From assembly GCA_032716605.1 (NCBI GenBank), contig CM064495.1:25327760-25391759 (forward strand): a stretch of 64,000 bases of DNA, given 5' to 3'. The position numbers and the translations under genes are program-made. The notes beneath the pieces were generated by a model. It saw only the letters and a program-made list of their open reading frames with translations, did no database searches and was not told where the DNA came from. This DNA comes from Paralithodes platypus. Taxonomy: Eukaryota > Arthropoda > Malacostraca > Decapoda > Lithodidae. Each line of letters opens with the position of its first letter. The stretch's first letter is position 1. This document shows positions 32,480 through 44,490 of the stretch, piece after piece.

Positions 32480-32780
32480 AGTGGCCCCTCCATCATTGAC
32501 GAACATGCCTATTACATAAGGCACCCTCTTCAAACACTCATCCGCCGTAGTTTGAATCTACCGCGCAGAGCATTTAAAATTTGAGGAGCCTTCATCATGA
32601 GCGCACGCGACCTCACTCATGGCTTCAGTCATTATGAATTGGGTTCTCACTACGAAAAACTTCGTAAAAAATAAAAATAAAAAGAAAATAAGAATAACTA
32701 TTCAATAAGCTTTCCATAATATCGTGGATGTACTTGTGTGGATCTTTGACCAGACGCTGACTCAGGCGTCATTCTTCCTT
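32480..32780 (+). repeat. Left inverted terminal repeat of DIRS copy B
   Basis: Starts at TTATTAGTGGCCCCTCC and ends near GTCATTCTTCCTTC. Its inverse complement is at 45225-45520. Both repeats of this copy share small variants absent from copies A and C (for example GGCACCCTCTTCAAACACTCATCC), as expected if one end templates the other during replication. Confidence 0.88.
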
Positions 32781-33479
32781 CTCTGCTCTGCGCTCAGCCT
32801 GCCCGGACGTGTCTCCCCACGCTCCGCTGGTTCCGCATTTGTTGCGTCCCTAGTGAGTTTTTTCTCATTTGTTTACTCCGGGATGTATCGAGTAAGGTTA
32901 GGATATGCGTAGCAGGAGTGTCCTGGGCTAGTTGCCCGCAGTGCAGTGTATTTTGGGTCGTGTGTTTGGGGCATCTATTTCGGATGTACCCTTGTGGTCC
33001 TGTTGTGGACTTGTGAACTTTTTCACTGCTAGCTAGCTTTGTGACAGGCGGCTTTCATTACGCGTTATTATTGCTTCCTTTTATCTTTCTGATGAGGTAG
33101 CTTATTTTTGCTGACGTTCCCAGCGCATTTTTCTTCACTTAGTGAAGTTTTTTCTGGGTCCCGAGTCAGTTCTTCCCTTTGTCGGAAGTGTTTGCTACAG
33201 TGGTGTGTTGGCGGTGGTTCCTGTTATGATATAATTCAGTGCTTTTTGTTTATATTCCGACTTGTTACTTTTCCGTCTGCCTAGGCCTAGCCAGCCTCTC
33301 GTAGCTTTACCACATGTACAAGTGTTATTGATTTATTTTCTAAATATGTACTACTGTGTCATGTGTGTCCTGGTTTAGTTGTGTATTGGCTAATTCCACG
33401 GACTATTTATTTGTCCTGGTTTAGTTGTGTATTGGCTAATTCCTCGGACTATGTTGGGCCCGGCGTTAGTTGTGTATCT

Positions 33480-33945
33480 TTTACAAAGAAGTGGGGATAG
33501 GAACAAATGGGGTTAACTTTTAAAACTTTAAATCACCCGGCGGGTGCAACCTGGTAGGGTGGGATGACCGAATTTGCAAAATTCAGTTTAGTTGACCAGA
33601 CATTTGAGGGATGCATTGTGTATCGCCTCCTTCAACACACGGCAAATTAAGGCACAATTGGGGTTAATGTTTTTTCACACCCGGCGGGTGCTCCCTGGAA
33701 GGGTGGGAAAAACAAATTTACAAAATTCAGTTAGTTAACCAGACAATTGAGGGATACATTTTGTATCGCCGCCTTCAGCATACGGCGCAATTGGGGTTAA
33801 CGTTTTTTTTTAAAACTAATATTCACACCCGGCGGGTGCTCCCTGGAAGGGTGGGAATAACGAATTTACAATTCAGTTAAGTTAACCAGACAATTGAGGG
33901 ATACGTTTTGTATCGCCGCCTTCAGCATACGGCGATCTAAAAAGA
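33480..33945 (+). repeat. Three tandem ~130-150-bp repeats in the DIRS 5' leader
   Basis: Three units, each with TTGGGGTTAAC or a variant, CACCCGGCGGGTG, a GGTAGGGTGGGA or GGAAGGGTGGGA box, an ATTCAGTTNAGTTAACCAGACA box and GTATCGCCGCCTTCAGCATACGGC. The second and third units are closest to each other. Counterparts are at 6600-6960 in copy A and 57490-57830 in copy C. The position just upstream of gag suggests a promoter or structural RNA role; that is inference. Confidence 0.72.
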
Positions 33946-34372
33946 GACTTCGGGAGAAGTTAGATCTCGTATATTTGTCTGGCTTCCCAGTTTTTGATCT
34001 ACGAGATCATTCGGGGGCCGGCGTCTTTTTAGTTTTTTTTTTCTCCAAAATTGAATCTTGAAACAAACACCACCGGAAAGGCTAAATCAGTTATAAACGC
34101 CATGCTGATCTTTATATTATGTCAGAGGGTATTCATAAATCTTTTGGACAAGTTAAGATATTCTGAATTCTTTTACTTAGGAACCCCACCGCATAGCGAG
34201 CTGTAGTCGTTGTGTATTGCGTCTCATTACCCGGCGGGTTATTTAACACTTGTGTGCGAACATGTTGGGTTAACCTTATGAGCATTAATTCCTGGAAATT
34301 TTATTTTTTCCCAGAGCTGGGTCCCGGCGGGTCTATACAGAACCTGGAGTAAGTTTCCCACCAGTCTCTGTC

Positions 34373-37020
34373 ATGGCTACCTTTGCCCCGGTTTTTGCTT
34401 TATGCATTACGCCCTCCTGTTCAGGTATCCCTATTTTTGCGCACACCCTTTGTATAAAATGTGTTAAATGTCTCGACCGCTCAAGGGGTCTGTGGGTGAT
34501 GCGAAACTGTACCTTTTGCTCTCAACTCAGTGTTAAAGTTTTACAAGACAATGATAAAACCGCAGCGGTCGCCTTACGGGAGGTCAGGCAGCAGATGACC
34601 GCTTATACTACTATTGTGGCTCATAAGTCACTTCAATGCGATAACGTCCCGCTTTGGGATAAGTTACTACTTGAGCACCCTCCCATTAAACGTCCCTCTA
34701 GAGTAACTGTTCGTACGCCGGCAGGGACTGGACAGGGTTCTATACTTTCTCCAGCCCCAGGCACATCTAAGCGACAGCGAGAACCCACGCCCCCGGTGGC
34801 AGCCTCCTCGTCACGGGCGAGATCTAGGTCCAGGTCCCCTCTTAGTCAGCAGCCACCGAGCCTCTCTTCTTCACCAACGAGTAAGAAGAGTAAGACAGAG
34901 GGGTCAACAAGTGGTGTTAGCGAGAAATCTTCTAAATCCAAAAGCAGTTCGCGGTCGCACCGTAGCCACAAATCTTCTCGAAAGGACTCACATGATCGGA
35001 AGGCCTCCCGGCGTTCACCGGAGTCTAGTGCCTCTCGTCATACCTCTACCCCCGACAGAGCTAGTGTTCAATCTCATGGGGATAGTTTAGTGCCAGTACC
35101 AAAAGACAGTTTACCACTTAGTATTCTAACCCTAGATTTGGAGAGTTCAGTGGACAGTGATCGTCCAATAGCAGAGTCAAGTGGGAGCTCCATAATTGAG
35201 GGTATTTCGGGCTCCCAAGGGAGTGCAGGCCAAGGCCTGGGTGTTTGGCGGTATTCTCGACCAGGGACTGAACCCCCACTTCTGGCTCAAACTATACAAA
35301 CAGTGGCTGATGTCCACAGGGACGCGGCGATCCCATCATCTATTCCTGACTTGTCTTGGCAACAAGATGGGACTCCAGCTTCGGCGGAATCCTCTCATGG
35401 GGAGCCGGATGACAAAGACGAGGTATCTATTATCTCAGACATGGAAGTGCAAGAGTCGGGTTCAGTTTTTGACGCCGCACAGGATCGTAATGATTCACCT
35501 TTGAGTTCATCATCGAATAAATTTATCACGGCAGAGGAAATAGATGGGTTGCTGGTTAATGCTCTAACTAAATTTTTTGGCCAACAGCCGGAGACTCCTA
35601 CAGTGGACCTGGGAGCTCCCATGACAAGTTCTAATGTCTGGCCTCTGATGACTTCTATTGCTTTGACTCAGATCCCTCACCCTCCCTCTATATCACCATC
35701 GGTGGTCACTAGGCCTGCTACGGCGGCACTGACTACTTCTAATGTAAGGGTTATAACGGATGTCAATCCGCCCCCTTTAGATAAAGCACCAATAAGAAAG
35801 GTAGCTATGCCCTTACTGTACGGCCCAGACGAGTCATTGGTACACTTGATCCCCAATAAACCAGAGGTCGCTCAACCTACCTTGTCAGGGGAACTTCCAG
35901 TGCCACGAGAGTGGGTAATCCAAGGCAATAAATCTAAAAAATTACGGGCCTTGGATACTTTGGGGAATGTACTAGATGTTAATGTTAAGGCCATTCCTAA
36001 CTATAATCACCAGGACTATTTTATTTATACTGCTAAACCTGCCTGCCCCCTGCCTCAGCTTCGAAACTGTTTTCTGACTGGTCTAAGCATGATGGTTTTA
36101 ATGACATAAAGACACTGTCAGCGCTCACTCCAGAACTAGATTTGCAGACTGTCACAGACTCAGCCGCTAATCCAGTTTTGAAGGTGGGGCAGTTGGGTCC
36201 GGGACCTTGGGTGGAATGGGAGACGGAGGCTCAGAACTTTGCGACCACCTTCACCTCAAAATCTTCCCACCAAATCCCTCAGGATAGTCATTCTTGGTTC
36301 TCTATGCCAGTGTGTTCTGCCGGCGGAGTCCGTTCAGCTTTGTTTGCTTTCTTAGCTGCCCCCAAAATCAATCTATGTGAACTCAAAGACCCTTTCACTA
36401 CCCCTACCCCAACTCACCTAGACCGAGAATTTAGGCTACGGGGGAAAGCGTTTAGACTTTTCTCCCAGTATATTGTGACGCAACAGGTAGCGAAATCGAT
36501 GCTCCGGTCCACTCAGGCAATCGCAGACGCGGATGCCAGAAGATCGGTTGAACTGTCTCGGCGACTACTCCTTCAGTCGTCAATTCAGTCATTGGGTGAC
36601 ATACGCACAGCCTTGCTTGAGGCGGTGCGAGCACGACAAGATCTCAGGATGTCCTTGGTACGAAAGCTTCCTGATCGTATTGCGAATCAGGTGGTCATGT
36701 CACCAGTGCTCACTCCCTCTTTAATGTCCCCTGAGGTATGGAGAACAGTTTTTAATATGGCTCAGGCCTTTAAACATAGTCCCACCCCTTCTAAGAAACC
36801 TGCCTTTTCTTTTCCCAAACCCAAGCCTGTCGCAAAAGCACAGCCGGGGGGATCTAAGCCCTTTCATCTACCTAAGTCCTCCTCCCCTCAAGGTCAGTAC
36901 AGGTATAAACAGGGTAAGTTTACAGGTCAGAAAGGACGAGGCTATAATAAACCAGGTCAGGGCCTGTCTTCTGCCAACGCCAGCCGGCGAAGCGTCCACC
37001 ACCACCTCCACCACCATAAA
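34373..37020 (+). pseudogene. Gag-like ORF1 of DIRS copy B, frameshifted
   Basis: Same protein as in copies A and C: MATFAPVFALCITPSCSG, Cys pairs (CIKCVKCLD, CTFCSQ), RARSRSRSPLSQQ, a Ser/Glu-rich centre, then ADADARRSVELSRRLL and VRKLPDRIANQVV. A frameshift near 36045 separates residues ~1-565 from the remainder at 36142. A 4-bp deletion near 36980 (relative to copy C) removes the normal stop, so the frame runs on to 37428 through the alternative frame of the RT gene. Confidence 0.8.
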
Positions 37021-37063
37021 AAAACTAAAGTCTCTCTCACTCCCGGGGCCGGTCTCAAGGCGG

Positions 37064-38950
37064 GTGGATCCGAGGGTAGTACAGCCGGCGAACCCTTGTC
37101 TGCTAACTGGGTCGTTCCGAACGTGTCACCAAGCATGGCCGTTAAACACTTGGGCAAGGATGGTGGCACGCAAAGGCATCACTTGGCAGTGGCTCCGGCG
37201 ACCTCGCTTACGTCAACCGACAACGGCGAATCTAGTTTCTTTAGAGGTGGAGTCACTGGTCAAGGAAATGATTGCCAAGAATGTCATCATCCCGGTCCCT
37301 CAAAATTACCCAGTCTTCACATCCAAGCTATTTTTGGTTCCCAAAAGGGACAGTGTTCAGATGAGACCCGTCGTAGACCTGTCGTATCTGGAACCTTCAC
37401 ATTCACAACGAGTCATTCAGGATGTTAACAGTGCACCAAATCAGGCTAACACTTCCGCCGGGAGGCTGGATGTGTTCCTTAGACCTGACAGACGCTTATT
37501 GGCACGTCTCGGTAAACAAAAGATTTCAAAGATTTCTGGCCTTACGGATCAGGGATCAAACTTATGTTTTTCAGAGGATGCCATTCGGTTTGAACCTGGC
37601 ACCTCGCTTATTCACGAAATTAGTCCGGCAAGCACTGATGCCATTGTTAAAACAAGGGATCAGGATTTTGTGGTACCTAGACGACTGGCTAGTGGTGGCA
37701 GAGACAGAGCAAGTATGCATAAATCATGTCAACATAACATTAAAACATGTCAAAACTCTAGGGTTCAAGGTAAATCTGGTAAAGTCAAACCTTGTTCCCT
37801 CACGAGTAGTTCAGTGGATAGGGCTGGTTTGGGACACAGCTGCTCTCACTCTGAGTCAGAGTGTGGACAATCTAAACAGATTTCGCAGGAAACTGTTCCT
37901 GTTTCTTCACAGTCTGACTACGACTCGAAGAATCTGGGAGTCTCTGGTCGGCTCTCTCAACTGGATTCAACTAACTGTAATGTTGGGCCGGTTGAAAGTA
38001 AAGTGTTTAATATTGGAGGGCAACAAATATTTTCCACTATTGCCGGCGGAAAAATTATGGCCCATACCAAAATTAATCCACAACTTACTAGCGGTCTGGG
38101 CGAAGAGGGAAATGTTGCACTCAGTAATGTCATGGACTTCTCCTCCGCCGACGGTATGGGTAGACACGGATGCGTCAGGTACGATAGGTTGGAGTTTTCA
38201 GTCAAACCAAGGGCACCAGGGTCAAGGGCTTTGGTCCCATTTAGAAATCTCCCACATCAATGTCAAAGAATTACTAGTCCCCTTTTATTTCCTTCAGGGT
38301 CACGGCTCTACTTTACGGGGCAAGTCGGTGGCCTTCAGAATGGACAATCTGAATGCGGTTCACTGTATTCAGAAACAAGGGTCAACGAGATCTCGGAAGT
38401 TGCTAAACGTGTCGGAAGAGATTTTTATTCTAGCCAACAGGCTGGACATTCATCTTCACGCATCTTATCTCCCAGGCGTAGCAAACGTCTGGGCAGACGC
38501 TCTGTCTCGGAGAGAGAGCACGACAGTAGAATGGGAGCTCAAGCAAATAATTTTCAACCAAATGATTGCGGAGCTTTACCATCCACAAGTGGATCTGTTT
38601 GCGTCCGAGGAGACTCACAAACTCCCAATGTACCTCACCCGCCGGACGATAACGCCGGCAGGGGGCCAGACGCCCTGGTGACAGACTGGAACAGGTGGAG
38701 CTCCATCTATCTGTTTCCGCCGCCAGACGCGTCTCTAATGTGCCACGTAGTAAACAAACTACGAGATTATCGGGGCTTAGTCTCGCTAATCGCGCCCCTG
38801 TGGCCGGCGCAGTTGTGGTACCAGCAATTGAAGACGTGGTGCCCGCACCCGGTGTCGCTCCCGGTCGGGTTTTTCCACTTAGACACGATTGGCAACCTAG
38901 CAACCTCGCTGACTTTTGCATTATGGACATTCAGGAGGCCAAGTGTCTAG
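37064..38950 (+). pseudogene. RT/RNase H of DIRS copy B, frameshifted
   Basis: RT N-terminus at 37064-37390 (VTFRTCHQAWPLNT-like start, FTSKLFLVPKRDSVQMRPVVDL). After one extra G near 37391 the enzyme continues in another frame from 37422: CSLDLTDAYWHV, MPFGLNLAPRLF, LWYLDDWLVV, WVDTDASGTIGWS, RMDNLNAVHC and VWADALSRR. It returns to the first frame near 38665 (DALVTDWNRWSS). Catalytic residues are intact, so decay is limited to indels. Confidence 0.86.
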
Positions 38951-39103
38951 CACCATATGGTAGAGATGTGACCAATAAATTATTGAATCAATATACTCAG
39001 TCTACAAAACGACAGTATCAATCACATTGGCAAGCCTTTACTTCTTGGATCCTTAGAACAGAACAAACTGTGCCCTCGGTGGCGTTAGTTTTTAATTATT
39101 TAA

Positions 39104-42100
39104 CCCGTTGAGACCCAGCGTCGCACGTGTTGCGTCGGCAGTCTTTGATCACCAACTCCCAGCGACGCATCACGTGCGTCCGACATATAAAAAACACTTA
39201 CGTGGCTCGTAAGGTAGGAAATGGCGGGAGAATAGGAGGGGGAGGTACCGTAGTGTGTGGGGGAGCCGGGCCAGTAGGTGTGAGCGGGCCGAGACAGCCG
39301 CGCGGCTGGTGGTGGTGGGCTTAGTGGGGATAGTTTACACCCCTAGTTTACCGCCACTTTGAACCTTCATTACTCCGGTCGTATGGGAGAGCTAGAGGCT
39401 TGAGATTTATGTGAGATACTCCTTAGGATGTATGCCGTACAATGCCATACTCAGTTTTTACCCTAGTGCTCCCGGGCGGGTGGTCATGCGGGGGAGACGA
39501 ACTATTGAAACCCCCCCCCCCCGCCCCCCAAATGACCGAGTTTTTTTTTATTTGTGTGTTCATTTCTCACCACTCTCTTCCATTTTGGCTCAACACATTT
39601 TTTTGAAGCTCCCCCCCCCCCAACCCCCCCCCGGCCCCCCCAAAAAAAACAAATGTCAGAGGTGATTTTTTTTTGTTTTTTTTTTCATTTCTCATCCTTG
39701 TCTTCCATAGCCTACGTGAGTTGCAGTTGGGATGTGTGTACATGCTTAGATTGATATGCAGGATTCGAAGTTGCATATACTCGTAGGCAGTGTCCACCAA
39801 CCTTTAACTGTCTTCGTGGTGCGATGCATAAGGTGTTGATATTCGGTGTGAGAATCCTGGGTTCGAATCCACGGACTGCCACATGTGTTTGTAAATTTCA
39901 TTAATCGATTTTAGGAGTATAGTTGGTTGTTGGAAGGAACATAATAATTTATATTGGTTCAGGGGTAATTTATCGAGAGGACTTCCCTAGTGGTTAAGGC
40001 CCCATTAATTGCTCTTTCCATTCACATATGCATAGCCATAGTTCAGTTTGTGTACATGCTTAGATTGATATGCAGGATTCGAAGTTGCATAATAAATCGT
40101 AGGCAGTGTCCACCAACCTTTAACTGTCTTCGTGGTGCGATGCATAAGGTGTTGATATCGGTGTGAGAATCCTGGGTTCGAATCCACGGACTGCCACATG
40201 TGTTTGTAAATTTCATTAATCGATTTTAGGAGTATAGTGGTTGTTGGAAGGAACATATAATTTTGGTTCAGGGGTAATTTATCGAGAGGACTTCCCTGGT
40301 AAGCCCCATTAATTGCTCTTTCCACATATGCATAGCCTACTGAGTTGCAGTTGGGATGTGTGTACATGCTTAGATTGATATGCAGGATTCGAAGTTGCAT
40401 AATACATCGTAGGCAGTGCCCCACCTTTAACTGTCTTCGTGGTGCGATAAGGTGTTGATATTCGGTGTGAGAATCCTGGGTTCGAATCCACGACTGCCAC
40501 ATGTGTTTGTAAATTTTTTATTTTAGGAGTATAGTTGGTTGTTGGAGAACATAATTTATATTGGTTCAGGGGTAATTTATCGAGAGGACTTCCCTAGTGT
40601 TAAGGCCCCATTAATTGCTCTTTCCATTCACATATGCATAGCCTACGTGAGTTGCATTGTGTACATGCTTAGATTGATATGCAGGATTCGAAGTTGCATA
40701 AAAATCGTAGGCAGTGTCCACCAACCTTTAACTGTCTTCGTGGTGCGATGCATACGTGTTGATATTCGGTGTGAGAATCCTGGGTTCGAATCCACGGACT
40801 GCCACATGTGTTTTGTAAATTCATTAATCGATTTTAGGAGTATAGTTGGTTGTTGGAAGGAACAAATAATTATATTGTTCAGGGGTAATTTATCGAGAGG
40901 ACTTCCCTAGTGGTTAAGGCCCCCATTAATTGCTCTTTCCATTCACATATGCATAGCCTACGTGAGTTGCTGGATGTGTGTACATGCTTAGATTGATATG
41001 CAGATTCGAAGTGGCAAAATAAATCGAAGGCGGTGCCCACCACCTTTAAACTGTCTTCGTGGTGCGATGCATAAGGTGTTGATATTCGGTGTGAGAATCC
41101 TGGGTTCGAATCCACGGACTGCCACATGTGTTGTAAATTTCATTAATCGATTTTAGGAGTAAGTTTGGTTGTTGAAGGAACATATAATTTTATATTGGTT
41201 CAGGGTAATTTATCGAGTACTTCCCTAGTGGTTAAGGCCCTTAATTGCTCTTTCCATTCCCATATGCATAGCCTACGTGAGTGCAGTTGGGATGTGTGTA
41301 CATGCTTAGATTGATATGCAGGATCGAAGTTGCATAAATCGTAGGCAGTGTCCACCAACCTTTAACTGTCTTCGTGGTGCGATGCATAAGGTGTTGATAT
41401 TCGGTGTGAGAATCCTGGTTCAATCCACGGACTGCCACATGTGTTTGTAATTTCATTAATCGATTTTAGGAGTATAGTTGGTTGTTGGAAGGAACATAAT
41501 AATTTATATTGGTTCAGGGGTAATTTATCGAGAGGACTCCTAGTGGTAAGGCCCCATTAATTGCTCTTTCCATTCACATATGCATAGCCTACGTGAGTTG
41601 CAGTTGGGATGTGTGTACATGCTTAGATTGATATGCAGGATTCGAAGTTGCTAATAAATCGTAGGCATCCACCAACCTTTAACTGTCTTCGTGGTGCGAT
41701 GCATAAGGTGTTGATATTCGGTGTGAGAATCCTGGGTTCGAATCCACGGACTGCCACATGTGTTTGTAAATTTCATTAATCAATTTTAGGAGTATAGTTT
41801 GTTGGAAGGAAAAATAATTATATTGGTTCAGGGGTAATTTATCGAGAGGACTTCCCTAGTGGTTAAGGCCCCATTAATTGCTCTTTCCATTCACATATGC
41901 ATAGCCTACGTGAGTTGCAGTTGGGATGTGTACATGCTTAGATTGATATGCAGGATTCGAAGTTGCATAATAAATCGTAGGCAGTGTCCACCAACCTTTA
42001 ACTGTCTTCGTGGTGCGATGCATAAGGTGTTGATATTCGGTGTGAGAATCCTGGGTTCGAATCCACGGACTGCCACATGTGTTTGTAAATTTCATTAATC

Positions 42101-43202
42101 GATTTTAGGAGTATAGTTGGTTGTTGGAAGGAACATAATAATTATATTGGTTCAGGGGTAATTTATCGAGAGGACTTCCCTAGTGGTTAAGGCCCCATTA
42201 ATTGCTCTTTCCATTCACATATGCATAGCCTACGTGAGTTGCAGTTGGGATGTGTGTACATGCTTAGATTGATATGCAGGATTCGAAGTTGCATAATAAA
42301 TCGTAGGCAGTGTCCACCAATCTTTAACTGTCTTCGTGGTGCGATGCATAAGGTGTTGATATTCGGTGTGAGAATCCTGGGTTCGAATCCACGGACTGCC
42401 ACATGTGTTTGTAAATTTCATTAATCGATTTTAGGAGTATAGTTGGTTGTTGGAAGGAACATAATAATTTATATTGGTTCAGGGGTAATTTATCGAGAGG
42501 ACTTCCCTAGTGGTTAAGGCCCCATTAATTGCTCTTTCCATTCACATATGCATAGCCTACGTGAGTTGCAGTTGGGATGTGTGTACATGCTTAGATTGAT
42601 ATGCAGGATTCGAAGTTGCATAATAAATCGTAGGCAGTGTCCACCAACCTTTAACTGTCTTCGTGGTGCGATGCATAAGGTGTTGATATTCGGTGTGAGA
42701 ATCCTGGGTTCGAATCCACGGACTGCCACATGTGTTTGTAAATTTCATTAATCGATTTTAGGAGTATAGTTGGTTGTTGGAAGGAACATAATAATTTATA
42801 TTGGTTCAGGGGTAATTTATCGAGAGGACTTCCCTAGTGGTTAAGGCCCCATTAATTGCTCTTTCCATTCACATATGCATAGCCTACGTGAGTTGCAGTT
42901 GGGATGTGTGTACATGCTTAGATTGATATGCAGGATTCGAAGTTGCATAATAAATCGTAGGCAGTGTCCACCAACCTTTAACTGTCTTCGTGGTGCGATG
43001 CATAAGGTGTTGATATTCGGTGTGAGAATCCTGGGTTCGAATCCACGGACTGCCACATGTGTTTGTAAATTTCATTAATCGATTTTAGGAGTATAGTTGG
43101 TTGTTGGAAGGAACATAATAATTTTAGCAAACAAAAAAAATAAGTTAAAATGGCTTGGGACTGGGGTGAACAAAATATTATAACTAGCCGGGGCTCAACG
43201 GG
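39104..43202. mobile_element. TTAA-inserted element, 4.1 kb, carrying a tandem array
   Basis: Flanked by TTAA (39100-39103 and 43203-43206). The ends are CCCGTTGAGACCC and, inverted, CCCGTTGAGCCCC, a ~13-bp terminal inverted repeat of piggyBac type. The end sequences differ from the piggyBac at 48359, so this is a different family or subfamily. The left 600 bp hold CACGTGTTGCGTCGG-type sequence and C and T homopolymers (39510-39680); the rest is the 327-bp array. No transposase is visible. Confidence 0.87.
39715..43125 (+). repeat. Tandem array, 11 units of 327 bp with a tRNA-like segment
   Basis: Eleven units counted by the shared TGTCTTCGTGGTGCGATGC; starts at about 39810, 40128, 40433, 40735, 41057, 41366, 41684, 42002, 42329, 42656 and 42983. 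The last four are exactly 327 bp apart and nearly identical; earlier units are shorter by scattered deletions. Each unit holds a tRNA-like stretch: an A-box-like TGGTGCGATGCATAAGG and a perfect B-box GGTTCGAATCC about 40 bp later, closing with CCACGGACTGCCA. A second A-box-like CTAGTGGTTAAGGC lies ~200 bp upstream. Not a functional tRNA gene as far as I can fold it. Confidence 0.88.
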
Positions 43203-43555
43203 TTAAATTATCTGTTTGAGCAGAAACGTTTATCTGTGGTAACGTTGAAAAATCACTTAACAGCGATTAGAATACCATTTTGGGACCTTACCGGTCTCTC
43301 CATACCAGTTGCGGAGGAAACAGGTTTTATGAGGGCATGTTTTAAACTCCGCCCACCTCCCCGTCAGCTCATGCCTACTTGGTCTCTGGACAAAGCATTG
43401 TCATTACTTCACTCCCGTCTGTACCAAAATACTGCAGATTTTACATCACTCTTAAAAAAGGCGGTATTCCTTTTGGCTTTGGCCACCGGGAACAGAGTGT
43501 CTGAGCTGGCGGCGATGAGCAACACACCTAATTGCCTCAGGTTTGGTAGGCTTAA

Positions 43556-44035
43556 CCCATCAGGCCCGGAAGGGCTCTTGAACGCCCATAAAAAAGCATA
43601 CCCGAGCTACCCGGAAGGGCTCTTGAACGCCCAGTGGTTGAAAGCCTGTGAGCTTGGTGTGCGAGGCGTCGGTCCGACGCATGTAAACAACAGCCGGCTG
43701 GACCGACGCCCCGCATCTCCGGCCACAAGAAGGAGAGCGTCGCTTGTTCGTGTGTGCCTGTATGTTGTTGTTAAGTATCGAAAAGTAGTGTAAAGTGGCT
43801 GTTTTTGCCATAAAGTTATCTCCAATAAAATCATCATCACAACTGAACCAGTTGACTTAGAGAGCTCTACTTAACGCCATTCTACAGGTAAGAAACACAT
43901 CTACGCTTGAGGATGCGCGGGAATGCGGAAGCAAGCCAAATAACAAAGATGCGGTAGCCTAGGCGTAGACGTTTTTCGGCCAAAACCCCCGGATTTTGGG
44001 GAATATATATATAATACATAGCCGGGGCTGAAGGG
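43556..44035. mobile_element. piggyBac-type MITE, 480 bp, TTAA target duplication
   Basis: Flanked by TTAA at 43552-43555 and 44036-44039, between ATGNRVSELAAMSNTPNC and the C-terminal part of the recombinase. The ends are CCCATCAGGCCCGG and, inverted, CCCTTCAGCCCCGGC. It is a sister copy of the MITE at 11552-12030. It shares the GAACCAGTTGACTTAGAGAGC and GTTTTTCGGCC blocks with the piggyBac derivative at 29024. Confidence 0.9.
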
Positions 44036-44490
44036 TTAATGAATGTATTCACATTGCACCTTCCCCAGGGTTTGTAGCCAAGAATGAGCACAGTGCACGT
44101 GTGTTTTGTGAGTTCACTGTGCCGGCGTTGAAAAGGGGAAAGGTGCACCATAATTTATGTCCAGTGCAGGCTCTAACCAAATATTTGAGAGTAGCTCCTC
44201 TAAACCCCCAAGGTGCTTTATGGGTGGTAAGTACGGGTAAGCGCTTGCTGAAACGTAGAATGGCTTCTCTTTTGGTCGAGGTCATTAAAGAGAGTAATCC
44301 CGGCGTTGTGGGTAGGGTCCACGATTTACGCAAATGGGCAGCCTCTTTGCGTTTCCTGAAGAATTTTTCTGTGGAAGATATTACGTCCACACATTTGTGG
44401 GCCTCTAATCATACGTTTTTGACTCGATTACTGTCAGTAGCTCTAGACAAACCTTCCTTGCCATGTATAGCTTTAAGGCAGAGGGTCTAG

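Larger units (their letters stand above)
38923..44490 (+). pseudogene. Tyrosine recombinase of DIRS copy B, split by two TTAA insertions
   Basis: Three exon-like pieces. 38923-39103 encodes MDIQEAKCLAPYGRD to ALVFNYL. 43203-43555 encodes VVTLKNHLTAIR to ATGNRVSELAA with the first catalytic Arg. 44036-44490 encodes CEFTVPALKRGKVHH, the HxxR box VHDLRKW, LWASNHTFLTRLLSVAL and ends RQRV. The nucleophilic Tyr seen in copies A and C (SRY) reads TRL here, so this copy would be dead even without the insertions. The insertions are 4099 and 480 bp and each leaves a TTAA duplication. Confidence 0.87.

Noticed and set aside
39810..43070. Eleven tRNA genes
   Set aside because: A and B boxes are present, but I could not fold a proper acceptor and anticodon stem. 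It is kept as a tRNA-like repeat only.
40005..43078. Repeated 60-80-codon frames inside the array
   Set aside because: They recur because the unit recurs; there is no domain, and indels in upstream units break them.
39715..43125. Regular array as a CRISPR
   Set aside because: Units are 327 bp and repeat end to end with no unique spacers; the setting is a eukaryotic transposon.
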